Notes: generated by a model from the letters alone, not told the origin. A stretch of DNA of 64,000 nt from Chloroflexota bacterium (GCA_014584575.1 JACTMP010000027.1:62001-126000); one strand, 5' to 3'; positions 40,655 through 52,049 are shown, counted from the stretch's first letter. Made by a program: numbers and translations.

Positions 40655-42400
40655 TTATTGTTGCCAGTCAGGGATGATGGGGAGGGTGAAGAAGAAGGCG
40701 CTGCCCTGGCCGGGGGCGCTTTCGACCCAGATATGGCCGTGATGGGCTTCCACCACCAGTTTGCAAAAGGTCAACCCCAGGCCGGTGCCGCGCCGCAGCG
40801 GTTTGCCACTTTCGTCTTTCACCTGGTAGAACTTGTCGAAGATGTGGGCGGCGGCGGTGGGGGCAATGCCTTCGCCGTCGTCACGCACCTGGATGGTGAG
40901 GCTGTCGTTGTGGGGCACGGCCGTGAGCCAGATGTGCCCACCGTGCTCCGTATATTTCAGGGCGTTGCCGATTAAGTTTTCCAACACACGGCCAATCAAT
41001 TCGCCGTCGGCCGTAACCATTGGCAGGCTATCGCCGGTTTGTACTTCAATTTGTTTCTGGTTGCTTTCCGTTTGTGGGGCAAAAAGGACGGCTTTTTCTT
41101 GCAGCAGTTGGGAAATTTGCACCGGTTCCCGATTGAGTTCAAGTTGGCCTGTTTCCAGCCGGGCCACATCCAGCAGTTGGTTGATCAGGCCCATCATGTG
41201 GGTGACGGCCGTTTTGGAGCGTGTAAGCAACTGTTGGTCTTTTTCAGGATCAGCCTGGCTTCTGTCTAGCAGTTCAAGACTGAGTTTGATCGAGGTTAGC
41301 GGAGAGCGCAGATCGTGAACCACCATATCCGTCAGGTCATCCCTCATCGCTTCGGCGGCTTGCAAATCGGCATAGGCCCGCGCCAGTTGGTTATTGCGTT
41401 CGGTAATCAGCCGGTCAGCACGATTCACCACAATAAGCATGAGCAGATAAAGCAGCCCCATGGAAAAACCGGCCGCTAACAGCCCATTGAGCCGTGCGCG
41501 GACGACGGCCGTGATCATTTCCGACTCGGCAATCTGATGCACCAGATACCCCTCTACCAGACGCGAAAAGAGGTGCGAAGCCAACAGCGCCATGCCGGCG
41601 GTGAGAATCAGGCCGATGGCGGCGTAGTAATAGGTCAGGCGGAAGCGGCGCAGTTGCTCATATTCCAGCACGAGGACGGTGACGGCCGTGATCACCCCCA
41701 GCAGCAAGAAAACATGGTACAGCCACCAACTCCAATGCCAGATGGGGAATCCATGCAGGCTGATCGTGCCAATGGTTAGCCAGGCGGCAATCAGAACCAT
41801 CGTGCCATCCACACGGCCGTCTGTTTGCCGCCAGGTAAGTGTTAATCGCAAGGTGGCAAAAAGCCAGAAGCCAAAGGTTGCCAACGCCACCACCGTTTTA
41901 TGCCAGGGTGCGGCTTGTTCGTCAATAAACGTCAGCCAGCCAGGGGTAAAGGCGACGATGAGATAAAAACCACCACAAAACAGCACCAATGCCAGGTTGA
42001 TGATGTGTAGGGAGCGCAGGCGTAACGGCCGTTGCGGTGTGTCCAGCGCCGCCAGGGCAAAAATCAGCCCCCCCACAAACAGCGTCAGCCAGGCAGCCCA
42101 ACGAATACCAGGATTCGCGGTGAAAATGATGGCCTGGGGGGTGGTGACCCCATGCACAAAAAAGAGCGCACCCATGGCGGCAAACGCCGTTGCCAACAGT
42201 TGATGGCGTGGGCGGCTGGTTTCACTCAGGGAGACGGCCGTGAACACCGCCACCACCACCGCCGCAAACGTAAAAAACGTGACCAGATAAAAATGGAGCA
42301 GCGGCTGGTGCCACATCGGGTCTGATTCGGGAAACAGCCAAAACAAAATGAGCAGGCTAATGGGGATGACCAGGCTGAGGATGATGAGAACTTTTTTCAT
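40655..42400 (-). CDS. Membrane sensor histidine kinase
   Basis: 581 residues. The N-terminal ~330 residues hold about eight to nine hydrophobic helices with no known sensor domain, then a last helix region and HisKA ('MVVHDLRSPLTSIKLSLELL', phospho-His in HDLRSP) and HATPase (N-box 'LENLIGNALKYTEHGGHIWL', 'DDGEGIAP', 'GTGLGLTFCKLVVEAHHGHI'). No response regulator gene is adjacent; the nearest is the LuxR-type gene at 36162. ATG 42400 is chosen as the start of the first hydrophobic segment. The ligand is unknown. Confidence 0.87.
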   Translation of the reverse strand: MKKVLIILSLVIPISLLILFWLFPESDPMWHQPLLHFYLVTFFTFAAVVVAVFTAVSLSETSRPRHQLLATAFAAMGALFFVHGVTTPQAIIFTANPGIRWAAWLTLFVGGLIFALAALDTPQRPLRLRSLHIINLALVLFCGGFYLIVAFTPGWLTFIDEQAAPWHKTVVALATFGFWLFATLRLTLTWRQTDGRVDGTMVLIAAWLTIGTISLHGFPIWHWSWWLYHVFLLLGVITAVTVLVLEYEQLRRFRLTYYYAAIGLILTAGMALLASHLFSRLVEGYLVHQIAESEMITAVVRARLNGLLAAGFSMGLLYLLMLIVVNRADRLITERNNQLARAYADLQAAEAMRDDLTDMVVHDLRSPLTSIKLSLELLDRSQADPEKDQQLLTRSKTAVTHMMGLINQLLDVARLETGQLELNREPVQISQLLQEKAVLFAPQTESNQKQIEVQTGDSLPMVTADGELIGRVLENLIGNALKYTEHGGHIWLTAVPHNDSLTIQVRDDGEGIAPTAAAHIFDKFYQVKDESGKPLRRGTGLGLTFCKLVVEAHHGHIWVESAPGQGSAFFFTLPIIPDWQQ

Positions 42401-42411
42401 GCGCTTTTTCA

Positions 42412-42445
42412 AGACCTGACAGGGAGTGGGCAATATGTCAGGTCT
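42412..42445. repeat. AGACCTGACA inverted repeat
   Basis: Arms 42412-42421 and 42436-42445, 14-base loop, directly upstream of the kinase gene. Same core as the hairpin at 12362-12394 and the half-element at 24063. Confidence 0.65.
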
Positions 42446-42507
42446 GCATTATATAACGAGGACGGCCGTTTGCTGATAAAGAAAACAGTAAAAGTTTTTA
42501 GGGGTAA

Positions 42508-42547
42508 AGTAAACGGCCGTCACCGGGGATGGTGACGGCCGTTTACT
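42508..42547. repeat. Perfect 17-bp hairpin containing two octamers
   Basis: Arms 42508-42524 and 42531-42547 with loop GGGGAT. Each arm contains one ACGGCCGT. No T-run, so not a standard terminator on either strand. Confidence 0.85.
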
Positions 42548-42997
42548 GTGTGTAGGAGGAGGAATTCAAATTCAACGAACTTCAATCAATCGGCTCCTGC
42601 CCAAGAGATAGTTCTACTCTCAACGGACAGATGACATCAAAAAAGTGTGTGAATGTGTGTCGTCTTCACGTAAACCGGAGGATGATGTCTGCAACTCCCC
42701 AGGTCACTAACAATACTGTGCGATTATACGTCAGCCATCACCTCCGGTTTAAATTTCACATTCTCAAAGGGGGTGCTATGACCCGTTTCCTTTGAGAATG
42801 TGACTACCAATACTGACAGCAGCATACCCGAATCGTGAGGCCGCGCCTTTAAGGTTAGTTTGTGGTTAGCTCAAGCGGAGCTTAAGGGCTCGCGCAGCGG
42901 GAATATAAAGTTGTCTAAGCTGCCTGCATACCGTATCATACGAGCTACCGTTAACTTATAACCACTCTGCCCACTAGCAGTATCAGAGGCATAACTC
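42548..42997 (+). other. 450-bp gene-free region with inverted repeats; possible structured RNA
   Basis: No coding frame is convincing. Two strong inverted repeats are present: TCACATTCTCAAAGG (42756-42770) with its perfect 15-bp partner at 42789-42803, and AAACCGGAGG (42672-42681) with CCTCCGGTTT (42741-42750). The two do not overlap, so both could form in one RNA. No octamer occurs here. It lies directly upstream of the GAF kinase gene and could be a long 5' UTR or a separate small RNA. Confidence 0.4.
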
Positions 42998-44242
42998 ATG
43001 ACAACAGGTTTCCTTCCCCAACTTGATAATCGGCGGTTGGTTCGTATGGTGGAAATCAGCCGCATCCTGAACTCGGAAACGCACCTGGATCAACTCCTGT
43101 CTACCATCATTAAAGAGGCTGCCGAGTTAACCTCGGCCGAGGCTGCTTCTATCTTTTTGCTGGATCCCCGTACTCGTCAACTCTTATTTACCGCTTCTTC
43201 CAACCCCATTCCGGCCACGATGGCTAACATTCCAGTTTCGCTGGATAACAGCATTGCCGGCGCCATTGTAAAAGCAAACCGGCCCATGTATATTCAGGAT
43301 GTGTCTAATGACCCCCGGTGGAACAAAAACATAGACCAGGCCATAGATTTTCAAACAAAATCCATTCTGGGTGTACCTATGCGTAATGGCAACAAAGAAC
43401 CGGTCGGTGTCTTGGAGGCCATCAACAAGCTGGGTGCGCCCCACTTTGCCCGTGAAGATTTCGAGACCTTAACGGTGCTGGCCGATATTGCTGGGGTGGC
43501 CGTGGAAAAGGCGCGCCTTATCCAGGAACTCGAAAAAGCGAATAATGAACTGGCAGAATTGGACGAACTGAAAACCAATTTTATCGCCATCGCGTCACAC
43601 GAACTGCGCACGCCACTGTCGGTGATTTTGGGGTATGTCTCCTTTTTGCGGGATGAAGCCAGCCCGGAAATGGCCGTGCAGATGGACAGCGTGTTGAGCG
43701 CCGCCGTTCACCTGCGTACCCTCATTCAAGATATGCTCAATTTGCGCTACGTGGATGCGGGGGAAACGGCCGTACACCGCGAAAAAGTGGACTTTGTGGA
43801 AATTGTGCGCGATATGCAGGCCCATGCCGACGAAACGGCCGTGGCCAAACAACAAACCATCAACGTCAAACTACCTGGGACGCCTATCCCTGTGCAGGTT
43901 GATCGCGCCATGATCGAGGTTGTATTGGGCAACCTGCTAGATAATGCCGTCAAATTTACGCCGCAAGGTGGCAGCATTCTAATCGCCGTGCAGCCACAAG
44001 GCTCAGAGGTCTGGTTCCGCATTCAAGATACCGGTGTGGGCATTCCCGAAAACCAGTTAGGCCGTATCTTCCGCCGTTTTTACCAGGTGGAATCGGCGCT
44101 GCGGCGCAGCTATGAGGGTATGGGTCTGGGGTTGGCCATTGCCAAAGAATTGGTGGAATTGAATGACGGCCGTATCTGGGCCGAGAGTGTAGAAGGACTG
44201 GGCAGTGAATTTTTCATCGCCCTGCCGCGTGTTAATGTTTGA
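42998..44242 (+). CDS. GAF-domain sensor histidine kinase
   Basis: 414 residues, soluble. The GAF domain covers about 20-175 ('EAASIFLLDPRTRQLLFTAS', 'SILGVPMRNGNKEPVGVLEA'). HisKA ('FIAIASHELRTPLSVILGY') and HATPase ('LGNLLDNAVKFTPQGGSI', 'DTGVGIPENQLG', 'GMGLGLAIAKELVELNDGRI') complete the kinase. GAF domains bind small molecules, heme or cyclic nucleotides; no diagnostic ligand residue is visible. No cognate regulator is next to it. A 450-bp untranslated-looking region precedes it. Confidence 0.9.
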   Translation: MTTGFLPQLDNRRLVRMVEISRILNSETHLDQLLSTIIKEAAELTSAEAASIFLLDPRTRQLLFTASSNPIPATMANIPVSLDNSIAGAIVKANRPMYIQDVSNDPRWNKNIDQAIDFQTKSILGVPMRNGNKEPVGVLEAINKLGAPHFAREDFETLTVLADIAGVAVEKARLIQELEKANNELAELDELKTNFIAIASHELRTPLSVILGYVSFLRDEASPEMAVQMDSVLSAAVHLRTLIQDMLNLRYVDAGETAVHREKVDFVEIVRDMQAHADETAVAKQQTINVKLPGTPIPVQVDRAMIEVVLGNLLDNAVKFTPQGGSILIAVQPQGSEVWFRIQDTGVGIPENQLGRIFRRFYQVESALRRSYEGMGLGLAIAKELVELNDGRIWAESVEGLGSEFFIALPRVNV

Positions 44243-44302
44243 GATTGGGAGATTAGGAGATTTGGAGATTGAATCTCTCAATCTCTTAATCTCCCAATCT
44301 CT
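44241..44302. repeat. GAGATTGG-type inverted short-period repeat
   Basis: Four GAGATT(G/A)GG units and partner AATCTCTCAATCTCTTAATCTCC. Starts in the kinase stop codon. Confidence 0.85.
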
Positions 44303-44332
44303 CAAGCTCCTAATTTCCCCAAAAGAACAAGT

Positions 44333-46255
44333 TTGGACACAATAACAAAAACCTTAGAACAAGGCCCTCTGCGGCTGTTAGAACCTTTGGAGCAAGAGAT
44401 TTTTCAGTTGCGGCTGGAACAGGGGTGGGAGGATGTGTTACGGCCGTTGCGCCTCCTGTATGGCAGTCGCCCTGACTTTGAGACCTGGCTGGGGCGCTTT
44501 CTGGAAATCACGGCCAAAGCGTATGCGGCACGGCCGTCTGACCTGCGCCATCTTGACCTCCAGCGCGTCCACCAGCCAGACTGGTTCCAACGCCCCGACA
44601 TGATCGGCTACGTGGCTTACACCGAACGCTTCGCCCAAGACCTGCTCGGCGTCCGGGAAAAAATCCCCTACCTCAAAGAACTCGGCGTCACCTATCTTCA
44701 TCTGATGCCCCTGCTCAAACCGCGCTCCGGCGCCAACGATGGCGGTTACGCCGTTATGGATTACCGCCAGGTGCGCGACGACCTGGGCACAATGGCCGAT
44801 CTGGCCGAACTGGCCACACAATTGCGCCACAATGGCATCAGCCTGTGTATAGACCTGGTGTGCAACCATACCGCCAAAGAACATGCGTGGGCGCAGGCAG
44901 CCCTGCAAGGCGACCCCGATTACCAGGCGTACTACCTGATGTTCCCCGACCGCAGCCTGCCGGATGAATACGAAAAAAACGTGCGCGAAATCTTCCCCGA
45001 ATTCAAGTCTGGCAGTTTCACCTACTATGAACAGATCAACCAATGGGTCTGGACAACGTTCAATGAATTCCAGTGGGATTTGAACTATGCCAACCCCGCC
45101 GTTTTTGCCGAAATGCTGGACATCATGCTTTTTCTGGCAAACCAGGGGGTGGAACTGCTGCGGCTGGATGCGGTAGCCTTCATGTGGAAGCGGCTGGGCA
45201 CGGATTGTGAGAACCAACCGGAGGCACATGCCATCCTGCAAGCATTCCGCGCTCTCAGCCGTTTCGCCGCTCCCGGCCTGCTGCTCAAGGCGGAAGCCAT
45301 CGTCCCCCCACCGAAACTGGTGCCCTACCTGGGTGTGGGCGAAGCGACGGACAAAGAGTGTGAAATTGCCTACCACAACGTGTTGATGGTCACATTGTGG
45401 AGCGCCCTGGCGGAGCGCAAGGTGGTGTTGGCTACCCATGTGCTGCAAAAGATGCCGCGTATCCCGGCGCGCACCGCCTGGGTCACATACGTCCGCTGCC
45501 ATGATGATATTGGCTGGGCCATTACCGAGGAGGATGCGGCTGGCGTAGGGCTGGATGGTTTTGCTCATCGCGCCTTTTTGAGTGACTTTTACACGGGCCG
45601 TTTTGCCGGGACGTTTGCGCGGGGCACGACCTTCCAGTTTAACCCCAAAACCAATGACCGCCGGGTTAATGGTTCTTGTGCCTCCCTCGCCGGGCTGGAA
45701 GTGGCTATCGAAAAGGAAAATTGGGGCGCAGCCGAACAAGCCCTGCGCCGCGTTTTGCTGCTGTACAGCGTCATCTTTGCCTTTGGCGGCATCCCGCTCA
45801 TCTACATGGGAGATGAGATTGGTCTACTGAATGACCGGGGCTATGTGGATGATCCCGATCTGGCGGCAGATAGCCGCTGGATTCACCGGCCTCATATGGA
45901 TTGGGAGAAGGCGGCCGAACGGCACAACTGGCAGACGATTACCGGGCGGCTGTTTCAGGGCATACGGCAGCTTGTGGCGGCCCGGAAACGAACGCTGGTG
46001 CTGCACGCACGCACGGCCGTGACCCCCGTCTGGACACACAATGATCAGGTGTTGGGGCTGGTGAGGGAGAGTGCCTACGGCCGTTTGCTCATCCTGGCAA
46101 ACTTCAGCGAACAGCACCAGACGGTCAGCCGTACCCGGTTGCAAGAATTGGGTTTTGGCGGCCTGCTCAGCAATCGCCTGGAAGAGCAATTTCTCAATCC
46201 CTGGCAAGACATCAACCTGGAGCCATACCAGACCTACTGGCTTGCGCCCGCCTGA
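44333..46255 (+). CDS. Amylosucrase (GH13)
   Basis: 640 residues, the length of amylosucrases, which use sucrose to extend alpha-1,4-glucan chains and release fructose. GH13 motifs: 'IDLVCNHTAKEHAWA', nucleophile in 'LLRLDAVAFMWK', acid/base in 'LLKAEAIVPP', and HDD in 'YVRCHDDIGWAI', the last two being characteristic of this enzyme. The helical N-terminal domain (1-90) and C-terminal beta domain are present. The first codon is TTG with a weak purine-rich site; no ATG occurs until residue about 88 (MIGYVAY), so TTG is the best start. No sucrose transporter is nearby. Confidence 0.9.
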   Translation: MDTITKTLEQGPLRLLEPLEQEIFQLRLEQGWEDVLRPLRLLYGSRPDFETWLGRFLEITAKAYAARPSDLRHLDLQRVHQPDWFQRPDMIGYVAYTERFAQDLLGVREKIPYLKELGVTYLHLMPLLKPRSGANDGGYAVMDYRQVRDDLGTMADLAELATQLRHNGISLCIDLVCNHTAKEHAWAQAALQGDPDYQAYYLMFPDRSLPDEYEKNVREIFPEFKSGSFTYYEQINQWVWTTFNEFQWDLNYANPAVFAEMLDIMLFLANQGVELLRLDAVAFMWKRLGTDCENQPEAHAILQAFRALSRFAAPGLLLKAEAIVPPPKLVPYLGVGEATDKECEIAYHNVLMVTLWSALAERKVVLATHVLQKMPRIPARTAWVTYVRCHDDIGWAITEEDAAGVGLDGFAHRAFLSDFYTGRFAGTFARGTTFQFNPKTNDRRVNGSCASLAGLEVAIEKENWGAAEQALRRVLLLYSVIFAFGGIPLIYMGDEIGLLNDRGYVDDPDLAADSRWIHRPHMDWEKAAERHNWQTITGRLFQGIRQLVAARKRTLVLHARTAVTPVWTHNDQVLGLVRESAYGRLLILANFSEQHQTVSRTRLQELGFGGLLSNRLEEQFLNPWQDINLEPYQTYWLAPA

Positions 46256-46263
46256 TAGTGTAG

Positions 46264-46295
46264 AGAGACGGCCGTAACCCGGCCGTCTCTTTTTT
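46264..46295 (+). terminator. Intrinsic terminator containing the octamer
   Basis: Arms AGAGACGGCCG (46264-46274) and CGGCCGTCTCT (46280-46290), 5-base loop, then T6. It closes the amylosucrase gene. Confidence 0.92.
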
Positions 46296-46321
46296 GCTGG
46301 CTGGCCCCAATCCAGTACAAT
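46294..46321 (+). promoter_or_regulatory. murJ promoter, leaderless type
   Basis: TTGCTG (46294-46299), 16-bp spacer, TACAAT (46316-46321) followed by CGCC. The start codon at 46328 lies at the expected transcription start. The -35 box overlaps the T-run of the preceding terminator. Confidence 0.5.
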
Positions 46322-46327
46322 CGCCGC

Positions 46328-47884
46328 ATGAATCGTGCCCGGCACTTGCTCACTTCCTCGCTCATCGTCATTTTTCTCTTTGGTCTGGGCAAAATAACAG
46401 GATTTGTGCGGCTATTGCTGGTTGCCAATACGTTTGGCACATCACCCGATTATGATGCTTTTGTGGCCGCCAACCAACTGCCGGAACTGTTTTTTACGTT
46501 GATTGCAGGGGGAGCATTGGCGGCGGCCTTTATCCCCGTTTACTCGCAATATCTCACCAGCGCCCGCAGCCGGGAAGCGGCACGGCTGGCAAATACCATC
46601 CTGACGCTGGTGTTAGTGGTCTTGGGTGGCATTTGCCTGGTGGCGGCGCTGTTGGCCCCCTGGATCACCAGCCAGCTATTAGTCCCCGGTTTTACGCCAG
46701 AGCAGCAGCAGCTAACGGCCGTGCTCATGCGCGTCATCCTCATCCAGACTACCCTCTTTGGCATCAGCGGCGTCCTCAGCAGCATTCTCAATGCCCACCA
46801 GCATTTTGCTTTGCCTGCTTTAGCGCCGGTGGCGCTGGACATTGGCTACGTTTTTGGCCTGTTTTTCCTCGTGCCGGAAATGGGGGTGATGGGTCTGGCC
46901 TGGGGTACCGTTTTAGGTGGGGTGCTGCACATCCTGATCCAGGTTCCGGCGCTGCTGAAATACAAAATCGGCTACCGCCCGGCGCTGGCGATGCAGATGG
47001 CCGGTGTGCAAGAGATCATTCGCCTGATGGGGCCACGTATTGTCACCCTGGGCGTCATTCAACTGGCCGACTTGTTCATTATTCGGCTGACCTCGCAACT
47101 GCCGGAAGGCAGCACCTCCGGTTATTTTTATGGCTATACTTTCATGCAGTTCCCGGAGACGTTATTGGGTACGGCCGTTGCCATTGTCGTTTTCCCCACG
47201 CTGGCCGAGTTATATAACAGCGGCGATATGGAGGGATTGAAGCGCACGGCCGTGAATACGTTGCGCATCATCCTCTTTCTCACCATCCCCGCGGCGGCGC
47301 TGATGGTGCTGCTGGGGCGGCCGGCGCTATCACTCCTGTTTGCGCCCGAAGCGACGACCCTCATCTTTGCCGTACTGCTTGTCTTTAGCATCCGGCTGGT
47401 AAGCGAGGCGGCGAATGAAATTGTGGCCCGTCTTTTTTATGCCCGGCACAACACCCGTACCCCCATGTTTGCTTACCTGGGCTGGCTGGTAGTGAATGTG
47501 ACCTTTGCTTATTTGCTGGTGACAAGATGGGGTGTGGTGGGGTTGGCCGTGGCCAGCACCCTGGCCTTTACCTTCCTGGCGAGCCTGCTCTACTGGCTCA
47601 ACCGGCGTGAACTGGGCTACCTGGGGGAACGAGAATTGGCGGCGACCGGTGGGCGCGCCTTGCTGGCCACAGGTGGCATGGCGTTAGTGATTCTGGCGCT
47701 GGGTTGGATAGCGCCGCTGACGGCCGTAACCGCCGACCTTACCGGCGTCACCAATGTACTCGTTCAGGTACTCTATCTGGGTGTGGCGGCGGTGGTGGGT
47801 ACGGCCGTTTACGTGCTGCTGCATACATTGGTCGGTGGGCGAGAAATTCCCCAACTACTGCAACTGGTACGGTCACGGACGTAG
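46328..47884 (+). CDS. murJ: MurJ-type lipid II flippase
   Basis: 518 residues with about 14 transmembrane helices (MOP superfamily). 'LFGLGKITGFVRLLLVANTFG' and 'YDAFVAANQLPELFFTLIAG' followed by 'GALAAAFIPVYSQYL' are the signature N-terminal region of MurJ, including the substrate-binding Arg of the first helix (GFVR). It flips lipid-linked peptidoglycan precursor across the membrane. The start has no ribosome site but a -10 box seven bases upstream, pointing to a leaderless mRNA. Confidence 0.9.
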   Translation: MNRARHLLTSSLIVIFLFGLGKITGFVRLLLVANTFGTSPDYDAFVAANQLPELFFTLIAGGALAAAFIPVYSQYLTSARSREAARLANTILTLVLVVLGGICLVAALLAPWITSQLLVPGFTPEQQQLTAVLMRVILIQTTLFGISGVLSSILNAHQHFALPALAPVALDIGYVFGLFFLVPEMGVMGLAWGTVLGGVLHILIQVPALLKYKIGYRPALAMQMAGVQEIIRLMGPRIVTLGVIQLADLFIIRLTSQLPEGSTSGYFYGYTFMQFPETLLGTAVAIVVFPTLAELYNSGDMEGLKRTAVNTLRIILFLTIPAAALMVLLGRPALSLLFAPEATTLIFAVLLVFSIRLVSEAANEIVARLFYARHNTRTPMFAYLGWLVVNVTFAYLLVTRWGVVGLAVASTLAFTFLASLLYWLNRRELGYLGERELAATGGRALLATGGMALVILALGWIAPLTAVTADLTGVTNVLVQVLYLGVAAVVGTAVYVLLHTLVGGREIPQLLQLVRSRT

Positions 47885-47911
47885 TATCGCAACAAAGCCA
47901 ATAACATCCCC

Positions 47912-49852
47912 TTACCGAACCAGGCGGGGATTAGCCCAATAGGCGAGTTGATCGGTTTCATTCACGGCCGTTGCCTCCAACCACACCTCCACTCGTTCAC
48001 CCAAGCGGTCAGCCAACGGTATGGTCACATCCACCCAAACAGCCGGGCTATCGGCGGATAATGCCTCCTGTTCAAACAGCGTGTCCCCATCCAGCCGTAA
48101 CCGATAGGCGATGTCCGGTTGGGCAAGCACGGCCGTTTGCAAAACCAGCCCCTCCGTCACATTCACCGCGTACTTGTGCCCCGGCCATTCGCCTGGTGTG
48201 GGGGTGATGGGGATAGCCAGGCGGCGGCCGTTTTCCGCCGCGACCACTTTCATCTGCTCCACCTGATCCACCCACAAAAAGAGTGTCTCTTCGTTTTCAG
48301 CCAGTTCGGGCATCAGGTTATAGACCTGCCCGTTGTCGTAATCCAGGACGATGAAGGTGGGGTCGGCACGGCCGTGTGCCGCCAGATGTTTCAGGCTGCC
48401 ACCGGGCCGTTCCAGCCAGACGTCATACCACACCTGCATCACGCTGCGCGTGAAGTCCGGCAAGATGGGAAAGCGGAAGGAAAAGATGTGCGCCTCCGGT
48501 GAAAGCGCCGGTAGCAGGTCAGAAAGCTGCGTTTTGGCCTCTTCTTCCTCGGTCACATTGGCCAGCCAGGCCCGCTGTGACACCCGGATTTCGCGGAGAT
48601 GGTGGATGAGCACGGCCGTGAGCAAAACCCCCACCACAACCAACACCACCCGTTCCCAACCCCATCTCCTTTCTCCCTTCTTCCTTCTCCCTTTCCCCCC
48701 TTTGCGCCTTTGCCCCTTTGCGTTAAAAATCATCTGCACCGTCCCCCCAATCGCCAGCGCCAGCCCGATCCCCGCCTGGTAAATGTGCCGCCCGGCATAC
48801 AAATTGGGCAACTGTGACCACAATGCCCAATAGATAAAAAACAGATGCGCCAGTGCCCACAGCAGCCAGTACCGCACCACCCAATTCCCCTGCCACAGCC
48901 AGACCACCAGCCCAAAACCCACCGCCGCCACAAACAAATTCGCGCCAAACCCGGACAATCCTAACACCCCATGTACAAAGCTAAACCGATAAGCCGTCAC
49001 CAACACAAACTCGGCCACTTCCGGCCATTGCAGGTAGACCAGCCAATCGGCCAACGTGCGCTCACCAATTTGCACGGTAGGGTTGGGGCGGGTGAATTGG
49101 ATGAAGATGAGTACGGCCGTGAGGAAAGCCAATAGACCAAATATCAGTAATTCTTTGGGAGAGATCAGAGATTGGAGATTAGAGATTAGGGATTGTTTGC
49201 GTTCCCTCTTTAATCTCCAATCTCCAATCTCCAATCGCCACATGATCAGCAATAACAACAAAAACGGCGGCAACAACACCGTTTCCTCATGGGTGAGCAG
49301 GGCCAGCAGGGTGATGAAGAAAACGAGGAGCAGGCGGGGGTTAGACGGCCGTCGCAAATACCCCATCATGCCGCTCACCGCCGCCAGCGAAAAAATGACC
49401 CCCATCACAATGGCTACACTGCTGATCCACGTGACCACATCTACCCAATGCGGGTGAATGGCAAAGAGCACGGCCGTGAGCAACGCCGCCGCCACCCCCA
49501 ACCGGAACTGCCGCGCCACCCGGTACATCAAGGCCACCGCCAGCGCATGAAACCAGAGCAAAATAATGTAATACCCAAACGGCTCCCAACCCAAAATCAG
49601 TCGGTTCAGCCAGAACCAGATATTTTGCGTGGGGCGGAAATACCAGGGCACGGCATTGGGGTTAAAAACCTGGAGAATGGTCGCCGGTTCGATCACAAAA
49701 CGCTTGACATAATCAAACTGAATGTAATCATCCCCCACAAACGAGCGAATAAACGGCGGCATATAAATCACGGCCGTCGCCAGAATCAGCGCCACCAGGC
49801 CCAATCGGGCCGCCCACCGGGCCAACATGAGATTTTTTTGTGTCGTCCTCAT
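47912..49852 (-). CDS. Polytopic membrane protein, GT-C glycosyltransferase-like
   Basis: 646 residues with about ten transmembrane helices in the first two thirds and a C-terminal soluble domain. 'FIRSFVGDDYIQFDYV' after the first helix carries the Asp-Asp (GDD) loop typical of GT-C enzymes using lipid-linked sugars. Two cytoplasmic-type loops are encoded by repeat DNA: about residues 205-230 by a GAGATTGG tract (49163-49237) and about 377-397 by GCAAAGG/GGAGAAA units (48662-48722, giving a very basic K/R/G stretch). The C-terminal part is beta-rich and unassigned. ATG 49852 is chosen from hydrophobicity; no strong ribosome site. Confidence 0.7.
   Translation of the reverse strand: MRTTQKNLMLARWAARLGLVALILATAVIYMPPFIRSFVGDDYIQFDYVKRFVIEPATILQVFNPNAVPWYFRPTQNIWFWLNRLILGWEPFGYYIILLWFHALAVALMYRVARQFRLGVAAALLTAVLFAIHPHWVDVVTWISSVAIVMGVIFSLAAVSGMMGYLRRPSNPRLLLVFFITLLALLTHEETVLLPPFLLLLLIMWRLEIGDWRLKRERKQSLISNLQSLISPKELLIFGLLAFLTAVLIFIQFTRPNPTVQIGERTLADWLVYLQWPEVAEFVLVTAYRFSFVHGVLGLSGFGANLFVAAVGFGLVVWLWQGNWVVRYWLLWALAHLFFIYWALWSQLPNLYAGRHIYQAGIGLALAIGGTVQMIFNAKGQRRKGGKGRRKKGERRWGWERVVLVVVGVLLTAVLIHHLREIRVSQRAWLANVTEEEEAKTQLSDLLPALSPEAHIFSFRFPILPDFTRSVMQVWYDVWLERPGGSLKHLAAHGRADPTFIVLDYDNGQVYNLMPELAENEETLFLWVDQVEQMKVVAAENGRRLAIPITPTPGEWPGHKYAVNVTEGLVLQTAVLAQPDIAYRLRLDGDTLFEQEALSADSPAVWVDVTIPLADRLGERVEVWLEATAVNETDQLAYWANPRLVR
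48662..48722. repeat. GGAGAAA/GCAAAGG-type repeat inside a membrane-protein gene
   Basis: Pyrimidine-rich on the plus strand, period about 7-9 bp (CTTTGCGC, CTTTGCCC, CTTCTTCC units). In frame and encoding a Lys/Arg/Gly-rich loop. Confidence 0.75.
49163..49237. repeat. GAGATTGG-type inverted repeat inside a membrane-protein gene
   Basis: GAGATCA/GAGATTG/GAGATTA units with inverted CCAATCTC partner. In frame, encoding 'LEIGDWRLKRERKQSLIS' and a following NLQSLIS. Confidence 0.85.
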
Positions 49853-49898
49853 TTGAGTTATTATCCTTCCAGATTCACCGACCTGCCAATAGCGGTCA

Positions 49899-49985
49899 TT
49901 AACCACCGATAGGACGGAGGTTACAGATTCAAACGGAAAAAAGAAATCCGTATCAATCTGTCCAATCCGTAAAATCTGTGGTTAA
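49899..49985. repeat. Inverted repeat TTAACCAC / GTGGTTAA with AATCTGT units
   Basis: Arms 49899-49906 and 49978-49985 enclose TACAGATTC, ATCAATCTGTCC and AATCCGTAAAATCTG. Lies directly upstream of the DUF255 gene. Confidence 0.65.
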
Positions 49986-50000
49986 TTCAAGAGGATATAA

Positions 50001-52046
<2,046 letters not shown>

Positions 52047-52049
52047 GCT

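Noticed and set aside
42840..42930. tRNA-like segment around GGTTAGCTCAAGCGGAGC
   Set aside because: No consistent acceptor stem, anticodon arm or T-loop could be drawn.
44438..45739. Antisense open frame of 433 codons opposite the amylosucrase gene
   Set aside because: Shadow of a real gene; no recognisable domain and the sense gene has all catalytic motifs.
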